Origin: an uncultured Eubacteriales bacterium
Lineage (GTDB): Bacteria; Bacillota; Clostridia; Oscillospirales; Acutalibacteraceae
Assembly (NCBI GenBank): GCA_934394855.1
Contig: CAKRRH010000005.1
Coordinates: 1 to 64,000 of the forward strand
Length of the DNA stretch: 64,000 nt
Direction of reading: 5' to 3'
In this document: piece by piece, positions 30,142 to 38,501 of the stretch
Numbering within the stretch: position 1 is the stretch's first letter
Layout: each line of letters begins with the position of its first letter
Notes under the pieces: generated by a model
What the model was told of the DNA's origin: nothing
Seen by the model: only the letters and a program-made list of their open reading frames with translations
Database searches by the model: none
Made by a program: the position numbers and the translations under genes

Positions 30142-30936
30142 TTATTCCTCCACAGCGTTTGCCTTTTTGCCGGAAACCGCCGAGCAAATCACAAATATCA
30201 GGATATATATGCCTGTCACAAGGTCAAAGTATGATGTTTTTACGATCTCTCTGACCGACTGAGCGGTCGTAAAAAACTCTGCGTAATATGTCGGAACAGT
30301 CGCCGCAAAGCACAAGATCGATGCGCCGAGTGCAAAGCCGAGCAGCCAACGGGGTGTTGATTTCGGCTTAATGTCAACCGAATATTTCGCAAAATAATGC
30401 CAGAAAATGAGCGACACGATGAGCATTATTATCTCAAGTCCGATGTCAACGGTTTTCGCAAGACCGTAATAATCAAGGAATACTATCGCCAAACGAACTC
30501 CCGCAAAAATCACGGGTATGACCGCAAAGCCCGACATCATTTTTGCACCTGAAATCTGTGTGTAGCCGTAGTAGAGCATGAATATCGCAAAAAGAATCGT
30601 GCTTATGATATAAAGGAATATGCCTACTTCGGCTTTGATTCCGAGCACAAGCTGAATGCTCATTATAACAGCGGCAAGCCCCATGAATATTGAGAAAACG
30701 CCGAGCACGACCGAATTGCCCCTCTTTTCCGGCAATCCGCCGCCCGAAAGACAAACCGCAACGAGAATGACTGTGAATCCAAGCACAAGCCCATACATCA
30801 TGTAGTTTGTGTCTGAATATTGCGAATACAAAAAACCTGTAGCCGAATCGGTCATTTGAGTCATTTGAACAAATCTGAACACAAGACACGAAACAAGCCC
30901 GATTATATAGATAATCGTAAGATAAATCTTTTTCAT
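30142..30936 (-). CDS. Seven-helix membrane protein, function unknown
   Basis: 264 residues with about seven hydrophobic segments (roughly 5-23, 46-65, 77-97, 103-121, 134-155, 165-185 and 200-220, with another near 240-255). No catalytic motif is evident. It follows citrate synthase by 24 bp and precedes the 102-residue unknown by 4 bp, so all three should be on one mRNA. Confidence 0.75.
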   Translation of the reverse strand: MKKIYLTIIYIIGLVSCLVFRFVQMTQMTDSATGFLYSQYSDTNYMMYGLVLGFTVILVAVCLSGGGLPEKRGNSVVLGVFSIFMGLAAVIMSIQLVLGIKAEVGIFLYIISTILFAIFMLYYGYTQISGAKMMSGFAVIPVIFAGVRLAIVFLDYYGLAKTVDIGLEIIMLIVSLIFWHYFAKYSVDIKPKSTPRWLLGFALGASILCFAATVPTYYAEFFTTAQSVREIVKTSYFDLVTGIYILIFVICSAVSGKKANAVEE

Positions 30937-30960
30937 TATGCTCTTCTTCCCTTAATAAAA

Positions 30961-32322
30961 TTACCGTTCATCAAGCGGTGTATACGGCAAAATTTTTGAA
31001 TACACCGATTTATATGCCGGACGCATGATTCTGTTCGCCGTCATGACCTCTTCAATTCTGTGAGCGCACCAACCCGAAACACGGGCAACCGCAAACAACG
31101 GGGTATATAGGTCGCTCGGCAATCCGAGCGTTTTATAAACAAGGCCAGAATAGAGATCGACATTTGCGCAAACGACCTTGTCGCTTCCCTTTTCCTGTTT
31201 GAATATTTCCGGAGTTAGACGCTCAATTCCCTCAAGAATCGCAAAATCATCTCCAAATCCCTTTTTCTCGGCAAGCTTTTTCGCATGAGACTTCAAAATA
31301 ACCGCTCTCGGATCCGACAGTGTATATACCGCATGACCCATTCCGTAAATAAGTCCCGAACGGTCCGACGCTTCTTTTCTGACGACCTTGCGCAGGAAAT
31401 CGGCAATTTCACCGTCGTCATGCGGATTTTTAATCATTTCTTTAGCCGCCGCAAGCTGATTCATAACTTTGATGTTAGCGCCGCCGTGACGTGAGCCTTT
31501 AAGCGAGCCGATTGCACCGGCGATTGCAGAGTAGGTATCCGTTCCTGCGGACGACATTACTCTTGCGGTGAATGTCGAGTTGTTACCGCCGCCGTGTTCC
31601 GCATGAAGTGTCAGGCAGATGTCGAGCAATTTTGCTTCCTCATCGGTAAACTCACGGTTAGCACGAATCGTTGACAAAATCATCTCGGCTGTCGAATGCT
31701 CCGGATTTATCGGATGGAAAAACATACTCTTTTTATAAAACTGTCTGCGTTTAACCTGATAAGCGCAGTTCATGATATTCGGCATTCTCGCAATCAGCTC
31801 AAGCGACTGACGAATCAGATTTTCGATTGCATTATCCTCAGGGTCGACTTCATCATATGAATAGAGTGCCAAAACACAGCGAGCCATTTTGTTCATGATG
31901 TTCTGTGACGGCGCCTTGAAAATCATGTCCTCCGCAAAGTACGGCGGCAATTCTCTGAGTGCGCCGAGCAGCTCACGAAACGATATGAGCTGAGCCTTTG
32001 TGGGCAGCTTTCCGAAAATCAGCAGCCAGCAAACCTCTTCAAAGCAAAAACGGTTCTCGGCTTCACAGTTTGCGACAATATCTTTAATGTCATAACCTCT
32101 GTAAATCAACTGACCGTCGATCGGCATACGCTCTGCGTCGTTGATCATATATCCCTTAACGCTGCAAATTCGGGTAAGACCTGCCAAAACGCCTGTTCCG
32201 TCCTCATTTCGCAGTCCGCGTTTTACATGATATTTTTCATAAAACTGCGGATCAATGTGGTTATTATTTGTAAATTCACTGCATAAAATGGACAAAGTGT
32301 CCTTGTTGATTACATCTGCCAT
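30961..32322 (-). CDS. gltA: Citrate synthase
   Basis: Condenses oxaloacetate and acetyl-CoA. 453 residues; the three catalytic residues of the family can be placed in LTLHAEHGGGNNSTF (His), GMGHAVYTLSDPRA (His) and NVDLYSGLVYKTLG (Asp). It has an N-terminal extension of about 60 residues (YHVKRGLRNEDGTGVLAGLT) typical of the long clostridial type. No convincing ribosome-binding site precedes ATG 32322; a 15-bp palindrome occupies that position. Confidence 0.95.
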   Translation of the reverse strand: MADVINKDTLSILCSEFTNNNHIDPQFYEKYHVKRGLRNEDGTGVLAGLTRICSVKGYMINDAERMPIDGQLIYRGYDIKDIVANCEAENRFCFEEVCWLLIFGKLPTKAQLISFRELLGALRELPPYFAEDMIFKAPSQNIMNKMARCVLALYSYDEVDPEDNAIENLIRQSLELIARMPNIMNCAYQVKRRQFYKKSMFFHPINPEHSTAEMILSTIRANREFTDEEAKLLDICLTLHAEHGGGNNSTFTARVMSSAGTDTYSAIAGAIGSLKGSRHGGANIKVMNQLAAAKEMIKNPHDDGEIADFLRKVVRKEASDRSGLIYGMGHAVYTLSDPRAVILKSHAKKLAEKKGFGDDFAILEGIERLTPEIFKQEKGSDKVVCANVDLYSGLVYKTLGLPSDLYTPLFAVARVSGWCAHRIEEVMTANRIMRPAYKSVYSKILPYTPLDER

Positions 32323-32328
32323 ATATTC

Positions 32329-32343
32329 ACAAAACGGTTTTGT
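32329..32343. promoter_or_regulatory. 15-bp palindrome directly upstream of gltA
   Basis: ACAAAAC-G-GTTTTGT, perfect, ending 7 bp before the gltA start codon and inside its 5' leader. In RNA a 1-nt loop is not stable, so a DNA operator or an alternative stem with the adjacent GGTTTT is more likely. The nearest SD-like AAAGGTG lies over 30 nt upstream of the start codon. Confidence 0.5.
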
Positions 32344-32392
32344 AAAAACCTATACACCTTTCTATCAAATATTGCTATAAATTTATTAAATT

Positions 32393-32421
32393 ATTTTACC
32401 GCAAAATGCACAAAAAGTCAA
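32393..32421 (-). promoter_or_regulatory. Sigma-A promoter of gltA operon
   Basis: On the minus strand TTGACT (32421-32416), 17-bp spacer, TAAAAT (32398-32393), giving a leader of about 65 nt. The divergent spoIID-like gene starts 22 bp beyond the -35 box. Confidence 0.85.
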
Positions 32422-32442
32422 GCAAAAGGGGTTATAAATACA

Positions 32443-33426
32443 ATGAACAAAGGCTATTTTATAATCGGAGTATCACTATTTTTCTCAATGTTGATTTTTC
32501 CGCTTGCCGCAACGGGCGACAACAGCGACATGATTTCAACCGCAAAGGCGGCAAATGCGACGGTAACAGCAAATAATATCACAACACCAGCCGACAATGG
32601 GCAAAACAAGGTCAAGGTATATTTGCACAACGAGAAAAAGACGGTTGATGTTGACATTTTGGAATATCTGACAGGGGTCGTTGCCGCCGAAATCGAGCCG
32701 AGCTATGAAACCGAGGCAATCAAGGCACAGGCGGTTGCGGCGCATACGCTGATGATTTTCAAAAAAAGCGAGAATAATAATCAAGGTTATGACATTTCCG
32801 ATAATTCGGCGGTCGACCAAGGCTATATCGACAAAAGCGCCCGACAGAAAAAATGGGGCGACGATTTTTCAAAATATGAAAGCAGAGTCAGAGACGCAAT
32901 CGGAAAAGTGCTGAATAAAACAATAACCTACAAATCAAAGCCGATTTTGGCGGTATATTGCGACACATCAGGCGGCAAAACCGAAAGTGCAAAGAACATC
33001 TGGGGAGGCGATTACCCCTATCTTGTACCTGTTGAGAGTGTATCCGATATGCTCTCCCCTAACTACATCAGCACCGTGACATATACAAAAGAGGAATTTT
33101 CGGCAATGGCGCAGTCGCTGAAGGTGAATTTATCAAATGACAGCTCAAAATGGATAGGAAAATCGACCTGTTCCGATTCGGGAACTGTCTTAAAAATCAA
33201 AATCGGCGACAAGGAGCTGTCCGGCACAAAAATCCGTGAAGCATTCGTCCTTCGCTCGGCAAATTTTGATTTGGAGCAAAGCGGCGGCAAATTTATATTC
33301 ACGGTGAGGGGCTACGGACACGGAGTCGGAATGAGCCAATTCGGCGCAAACTATATGGCAAAAGGCGGCAGTAAATATGACGAAATTATCAAGTGGTATT
33401 ATTCGGGGTGTGAAATAAGCGGTTGA
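32443..33426 (+). CDS. spoIID: SpoIID/LytB-domain protein
   Basis: 327-residue exported protein with an N-terminal membrane anchor or signal (about 5-25). The SpoIID domain starts with EYLTGVVAAEIEPSYETEAI and AQAVAAHT, has the CDTSGGKTESAKNIWGG block, and ends with the signature RGYGHGVGMSQFGANYMA. SpoIID is the lytic transglycosylase that trims septal peptidoglycan during spore engulfment. Other SpoIID-domain proteins exist, so the precise sporulation role is likely but not certain. AAAGGGG lies 11 bp before the ATG. Confidence 0.88.
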   Translation: MNKGYFIIGVSLFFSMLIFPLAATGDNSDMISTAKAANATVTANNITTPADNGQNKVKVYLHNEKKTVDVDILEYLTGVVAAEIEPSYETEAIKAQAVAAHTLMIFKKSENNNQGYDISDNSAVDQGYIDKSARQKKWGDDFSKYESRVRDAIGKVLNKTITYKSKPILAVYCDTSGGKTESAKNIWGGDYPYLVPVESVSDMLSPNYISTVTYTKEEFSAMAQSLKVNLSNDSSKWIGKSTCSDSGTVLKIKIGDKELSGTKIREAFVLRSANFDLEQSGGKFIFTVRGYGHGVGMSQFGANYMAKGGSKYDEIIKWYYSGCEISG

Positions 33427-33451
33427 TATTTTGCAAGAAAGATTGTATAAT
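33423..33451 (+). promoter_or_regulatory. Sigma-A promoter of the murD operon
   Basis: TTGATA (33423-33428), 17-bp spacer, TATAAT (33446-33451). The -35 box overlaps the stop codon of the SpoIID gene. Confidence 0.85.
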
Positions 33452-33487
33452 AAAATTTATGGATAAATCGAAAGGAATAATGATGAA

Positions 33488-34876
33488 ATGGATTCAAGAG
33501 TCGAACGATATTTTGAGAATATAAAGGGCAAAAAAATCGCATTTTGCGGAATCGGCAGATCAAATTTGCCGCTGACTTTGATGTATAAACAAAAGGGCGC
33601 GGTGGTTTATGCCTGCGACAGAAAAAGCAGAGCACAGCTCGGTGACGCCGCAGACACAATGGAAAAAGCGGGCGTAATTTTGCGCTGCGGAGAAGATTAT
33701 CTCGACGGGCTTGATGTTGACATTATTTTCCGTGCGCCGGGAATGTATTATCTATCGGACAGCCTTCGGTCATTTCGTGAAAAAGGCGTTGTTGTGACGA
33801 GTGAAATGGAAGAGTTTTTCGACCTTTGCCCGTGCAAAATATATGCAATCACAGGCACGGACGGAAAAACGACCACAACCACAATAACCGCAAAGGCACT
33901 CGAAAAATCGGGCAAGCGTGTTCACCTCGGCGGCAACATCGGAAGGCCTCTCCTGCCCGAAATCGAAGATATATCTCCCGATGATGTTGCGGTAGTAGAA
34001 TTATCATCATTCCAGCTTATCTCAATGAGAAAATCGCCCGACACGGCGGCTGTCACCAACATCTATCCCGACCACCTGAATGTTCACAAGGACATGGCGG
34101 AATATATCGGCGCAAAAATGAACATATTGCTTCACCAAAACGCCCATTCCCGTTCGGTTTTGAACATGGATAACGACGATACAAACGCACTGTCAAAGTA
34201 TGTCAGGGGCGATCTTTACAAATTCAGCAGAAAATCGGTTCCGAATAAAGGCTCATTCCTTGATGACGAAGGCAATCTTTGCTGGACAAACGGCAAAGTT
34301 ACCGAAAAAATCGTTAATAAAAGCGAAATCAAGATCCCGGGAATGCACAATGTCGAAAACTTTTTGACCGCAATCAGCATACTTCACGGCGATGTTGCAA
34401 ACGATGATATTGCATATGTCGCAAGAACATTTTCGGGCGTTGAACACAGAATCGAATTTGTCCGTGAAATCGACGGAGTGAGATATTATAACGACACGAT
34501 CGCAACCTCCCCCGCAAGCGTAATGGCAGGGCTTAATGCATTTGAGCAAAAGCTGATTATAATTGCAGGCGGTTCCGACAAACAGCTTGATTATAACACA
34601 TTGTCCGACGCAATCAACGACCATGTCAAGGTTCTTGTTTTAATGGGCGAAACCGCCGACAAGATCGAGACGGCTGTCAAGGCAAGCGTTAAATATGACG
34701 AAAACGCAATCAGAATTTTGCGTGTAAATAACATGGAAGAAGCGGTTAAAACCGCAAAGGAAAATGCGGCAAGCGGAGATGTAATTTCGCTGTCCCCTGC
34801 GTCTGCCAGCTTTGATATGTATAAGGATTTTGAAGAACGAGGCAGACACTTCAAAAAAATCGTCAACGAATTATAA
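33488..34876 (+). CDS. murD: UDP-N-acetylmuramoyl-L-alanine--D-glutamate ligase
   Basis: Adds D-Glu to the peptidoglycan precursor. 462 residues; N-terminal uridine-binding fold (KIAFCGIGRSNLPLT), P-loop AITGTDGKTTTTT (about 117-129), central HLGGNIGRPL, ELSSFQL, and C-terminal VEHRIEFVREIDGVRYYNDTIATSP split between EHRIEFVREI and YYNDTIATSP. ATG 33488 is 12 nt after AAAGG. Two out-of-frame ATGs at 33480 and 33483 are closer to the ribosome-binding site and open a 14-codon frame that overlaps the start. Confidence 0.95.
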   Translation: MDSRVERYFENIKGKKIAFCGIGRSNLPLTLMYKQKGAVVYACDRKSRAQLGDAADTMEKAGVILRCGEDYLDGLDVDIIFRAPGMYYLSDSLRSFREKGVVVTSEMEEFFDLCPCKIYAITGTDGKTTTTTITAKALEKSGKRVHLGGNIGRPLLPEIEDISPDDVAVVELSSFQLISMRKSPDTAAVTNIYPDHLNVHKDMAEYIGAKMNILLHQNAHSRSVLNMDNDDTNALSKYVRGDLYKFSRKSVPNKGSFLDDEGNLCWTNGKVTEKIVNKSEIKIPGMHNVENFLTAISILHGDVANDDIAYVARTFSGVEHRIEFVREIDGVRYYNDTIATSPASVMAGLNAFEQKLIIIAGGSDKQLDYNTLSDAINDHVKVLVLMGETADKIETAVKASVKYDENAIRILRVNNMEEAVKTAKENAASGDVISLSPASASFDMYKDFEERGRHFKKIVNEL

Positions 34877-34889
34877 AGGAGCCGAATAA

Positions 34890-35912
34890 ATGGATATGCT
34901 TTTTGAAAAACTGAGCCGCCTTTCGGGTTCATGCTTCATCGGTAACATAACGGAAACCGCCGATGTGATAATCGAACAAATCTCACCTTATGTTGATGAG
35001 ATCAGCCGTGATAAAACAGGCGGCGTAATTGCAAAAATCAACGGAAAATCGGATTATACGCTTTTTTATCAGGCGCATATGGACGAAATCGGAATGATCG
35101 TAACAAAAGTTCTCGGCGACGGATTCGTTAAAGCGGCGGCAGTCGGCGGAATCGACATTCGTGTTTTGCCGTCAACAAAAGTAACGATCCACGGCAAACA
35201 CGACATACCAGGAATTTTCACCTCGACGCCGCCTCATCTTGCAAAATCGACCGACTCAAATAAGTTCCCCTCATTTGACGAAATAATGATTGACACGGGA
35301 CTTAAAAATGCTGATGAATTGATTGAAACAGGCGATTTTATCACTTATAACGCACCACTTGCAAAAATGAGCGATGATTATGTTACGGGCAAATCGCTTG
35401 ACAATCGGACAGGCTGTTTGGCGCTGATTGAATCGGCTCGGCTGATTTTTGAAAACGGCAAACCCGATAATACTGTGATATATTCATTTTCGACCGGCGA
35501 AGAGCTTGGCAACCGAGGTGCTGCAGTTGCGGCATATTCGATCGACGCCGATGAAGCGATTGCCGTCGATGTCAGCTTCGGACTGTCGCCGAATGCGCCG
35601 AGCGAGCATTGCGGAACATTGGGCGACGGCACAATGATCGGCATATCGCCTGTTTTGTCAAGAGATGTTTTCGATAAATTGACCGATTCGGCGGAGAGTG
35701 AAAACATCAAATACCAGCTTGAGGTAATGGGCGGACGAACCTCGACCGACGCCGATGTGATCGCAATTTCAAAATCGGGCGTTAAATGCGGTTTACTCTC
35801 AATTCCGCTTAGATATATGCACACGCCTATCGAAGTTGTAAAATTGTCCGATATTGAAAATGTCGCCATGATTTTAGCGGCATATTCAAAAAACGGTGAT
35901 AAATTATGTTAA
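34890..35912 (+). CDS. M42 family metallopeptidase (first copy)
   Basis: 340-residue cytoplasmic aminopeptidase-like enzyme of the M42 family. Two-metal ligands can be placed in QAHMDEIGMIV (His, and nearby Asp), SLDNRTG (bridging Asp), STGEELGNRGA (catalytic and ligand Glu), AVDVSFG (Asp) and RYMHTPIEV (His). It follows murD by 13 bp with AAAGGAG before the ATG and overlaps the isomerase gene by 7 bp. Confidence 0.92.
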   Translation: MDMLFEKLSRLSGSCFIGNITETADVIIEQISPYVDEISRDKTGGVIAKINGKSDYTLFYQAHMDEIGMIVTKVLGDGFVKAAAVGGIDIRVLPSTKVTIHGKHDIPGIFTSTPPHLAKSTDSNKFPSFDEIMIDTGLKNADELIETGDFITYNAPLAKMSDDYVTGKSLDNRTGCLALIESARLIFENGKPDNTVIYSFSTGEELGNRGAAVAAYSIDADEAIAVDVSFGLSPNAPSEHCGTLGDGTMIGISPVLSRDVFDKLTDSAESENIKYQLEVMGGRTSTDADVIAISKSGVKCGLLSIPLRYMHTPIEVVKLSDIENVAMILAAYSKNGDKLC

Positions 35913-36712
35913 CTAAAGCGGTAGTGCCGTTTTTTAACGATAATCTTGACACGGTTTCGTCATTTTCGCTTATCAAAAACGCAGGCTTTGACGGTGTGAT
36001 GCCATGGTGGGAAGATTATAAACTCAGAACTAAAGCCGATTGTGTTAAATATGCCGAAAAGTTCGGGCTTAAAATATGCAACGCTCACCTCCCGTTTGCA
36101 AACATAAACTCAATCTGGCAGGACGGAGTTGACGGCGATGAATATACATCGTATTTATGTAAACTAATTATCGAATTGCACGACAACAACATTCCCATTG
36201 CGGTGATTCACCCGACAAAGTCAGATACACCACCCGACTTTTCCGAAATCGGGCTTGACCGAATTAAAAAATTAGTTGACTGCGCAGAAAAGCATGATGT
36301 CAAATTGGCGTTTGAAAACCTGCGCAGAGTGGATTATCTGGATAAAATATTATCAAAAATCGACTCAAAATCGGTTGGATTTTGCTTTGATTCGGGACAT
36401 AATAATTGCTTCACACCGCAAAAACAGGTAATTGCAGAGCATTATGACAGGCTCTTCGCACTTCATATCAATGACAACGACGGCACAAAGGATATGCATA
36501 TTTTGCCGTTTGACGGAACATATGATTTTGAGATTATGGCAAAATACATCGCAAAATCAAGCTATCGGGGTGCACTTTCAGCCGAGGTCATGAAAGGCAG
36601 ACAACCGAAATATGACGGCATGACCGATGAAGAATATCTTGCTGTTCTTTACCGCCGTCTTTGCAAAATCGACGATATTTTAGAAAAATATATAAAGGAA
36701 TTTGAGCTATGA
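35906..36712 (+). CDS. Sugar phosphate isomerase/epimerase-like TIM-barrel protein
   Basis: 268-residue protein of the AP-endonuclease-2/xylose isomerase-like family. Metal-site segments are present: NAHLPFAN, AVIHPTKS, LAFENLRR (Glu), VGFCFDSGHNN (Asp, His), LHINDNDG and LSAEVMKG (Glu). The substrate is unknown. It is nested between two M42 peptidase genes and overlaps both (7 bp and 4 bp), which indicates tight cotranslation. Confidence 0.88.
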   Translation: MLTKAVVPFFNDNLDTVSSFSLIKNAGFDGVMPWWEDYKLRTKADCVKYAEKFGLKICNAHLPFANINSIWQDGVDGDEYTSYLCKLIIELHDNNIPIAVIHPTKSDTPPDFSEIGLDRIKKLVDCAEKHDVKLAFENLRRVDYLDKILSKIDSKSVGFCFDSGHNNCFTPQKQVIAEHYDRLFALHINDNDGTKDMHILPFDGTYDFEIMAKYIAKSSYRGALSAEVMKGRQPKYDGMTDEEYLAVLYRRLCKIDDILEKYIKEFEL

Positions 36713-37740
36713 GCGATTTAAACGCACTTCTGAAAAAATATACGCAAATTGCGGCGGTTTCGGGCGATGAATATCGTTTGAGAAACGCAATAATCGAAGA
36801 TATAAAGGACTATGCCGATAACATTCAGGTTGACGCGATAGGCAATCTTTTGGTATATAAAAAGGGCAAAAAAAGAGCTAAACGCCGCATTATGCTTGAC
36901 GCACACATGGACGAAATCGGGCTTATCATTACGAACGTTACAAGCGACGGCTATCTCAGATTTGACACGGTCGGCGGAATTGACGACAAGGTGCTTTTCG
37001 GAAAGCGTGTGAAAATTCGTGACACGGTCGGTGTAATCGGCGGCTGTGCGGTTCATTTGCTCGATTCATCGGAAAGCTCGACCGTTCAGCCCAAAGACAA
37101 GTTGTTCATCGACATAGGGGCAAAAAGCCGTGAAGAGGCACTCACCCTTGTTGACATCGGCGAAACCGCCGTGTTTGATTCGGAATATACCGAGCTCGGT
37201 TCAAAAATTGCCGCAAGAGCGCTTGACGACAGAATCGGCTGTGCGGTTTTGGCGGACATGATCAGACATGAGCTTGATTATGATATGTATTTCTCTTTCA
37301 GCGTTCAGGAGGAAGTCGGCTGTCGAGGGGCAAAATGCTCGGCATATACGATCGACCCCGATTTTGCGCTTGTAATCGAATCAACGACAGCCTCCGACCT
37401 TTTTGGCGTCAGCGACGGCTCAAAGGTATGCGTTTTGGGCGACGGAGCGGCAGTTTCATTCATGGATAACGGCACGCTTTATGACCGTGAGATGTATAAA
37501 TTCGTGCTTGACAACTGCAAAAAGAATAACATTAAAGCACAGCTCAAAACTGCGGCAAAAGGCGGAAACGACGCAAAATCGATTCATCTTTCAAAATGCG
37601 GCGTCCGCACCTGCGCCGTCTCGCTCCCCTGCCGCTACATTCATTCGCAATATTGCGTTGCCGATAAATCGGACATCGACAGCCTTAAAAATGCAGTATT
37701 ACTTAATGCAAATCTGCTTGCAAGCGGCGAATTACAATAA
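36709..37740 (+). CDS. M42 family metallopeptidase (second copy)
   Basis: 343-residue paralogue of the gene two places upstream. Ligand segments: DAHMDEIGLI, RALDDRIGC, SVQEEVGCRGA, VIESTTASDL (Glu in place of the Asp of the first copy) and RYIHSQYCV. The two copies differ widely, so they probably have different peptide preferences or form mixed particles; that is inference. Confidence 0.92.
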   Translation: MSDLNALLKKYTQIAAVSGDEYRLRNAIIEDIKDYADNIQVDAIGNLLVYKKGKKRAKRRIMLDAHMDEIGLIITNVTSDGYLRFDTVGGIDDKVLFGKRVKIRDTVGVIGGCAVHLLDSSESSTVQPKDKLFIDIGAKSREEALTLVDIGETAVFDSEYTELGSKIAARALDDRIGCAVLADMIRHELDYDMYFSFSVQEEVGCRGAKCSAYTIDPDFALVIESTTASDLFGVSDGSKVCVLGDGAAVSFMDNGTLYDREMYKFVLDNCKKNNIKAQLKTAAKGGNDAKSIHLSKCGVRTCAVSLPCRYIHSQYCVADKSDIDSLKNAVLLNANLLASGELQ

Positions 37741-37756
37741 ATATTAGGAGTACATT

Positions 37757-38482
37757 TTGTTAAACCTCATTCAAACAACCGACTGCCTTTCATCGTTTGA
37801 CAAAACAGACATTTTCATAACGAAAATCATGTCAAACATGATTACATATCGGTCAGACAACCGACTTTTGACATGGGCGCAGGACTCTCATGCATTATTC
37901 CAGATGTTCGACGGCAGCGCCACTCTTTATGCCGATGAAAATGCCGATTTTGATGAAATTCGTAATTTCATCAGGTTTTTGGGCGGTGCAGAAATATTCA
38001 CATCAAGAAAGTGCGCAGACCGACTGTCGGCTGACATACAAAGCGGCGGAATAATCATGAAACGCAGCTACACTTCGCCCGTATCAAGCGGATTCAAGCC
38101 GCCGCCCTTTCCCGAATATTCAAAAATATACGATTTACTTAACAAAACAGGCTTCACATTGCCGTCAAAGGATTCGTTTTTATGCGATTTACACGCCAGA
38201 TTTAAGCGCAAAACCGCAAGAATATTTTGCAATGACGACTATTCGTCATTAGCGCTCACAGGATTTGAAACAAAGGAATGCGCAGTAATATCGGCAGTCG
38301 CAACCGACCCCGATTTTCAAAACACGGGGCTTGGCTCAACGGCGCTCATATCGCTTTGCAGCGCACTCGAAAAAGAGAAAAAAGCAATATATTTATATCG
38401 AGAAAACGACAAAAACGAGCGTTTTTACAATAAAAACGGATTTGAGAATTACGGTGAATTTGTGATATGCAAAGTACAATAA
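37757..38482 (+). CDS. GNAT family N-acetyltransferase
   Basis: 241-residue protein with an unrecognised N-terminal half and a C-terminal GNAT domain. The acetyl-CoA loop is TDPDFQNTGLGSTALISL (about 190-207), followed by LYRENDKNERFYNKNGF. TTG 37757 is the likely start, 6 nt after AGGAG. It sits in the murD operon between the second M42 gene and the PLP lyase gene. Confidence 0.85.
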   Translation: MLNLIQTTDCLSSFDKTDIFITKIMSNMITYRSDNRLLTWAQDSHALFQMFDGSATLYADENADFDEIRNFIRFLGGAEIFTSRKCADRLSADIQSGGIIMKRSYTSPVSSGFKPPPFPEYSKIYDLLNKTGFTLPSKDSFLCDLHARFKRKTARIFCNDDYSSLALTGFETKECAVISAVATDPDFQNTGLGSTALISLCSALEKEKKAIYLYRENDKNERFYNKNGFENYGEFVICKVQ

Positions 38483-38501
38483 AAGAAAAGGAAAAATAAA
38501 C

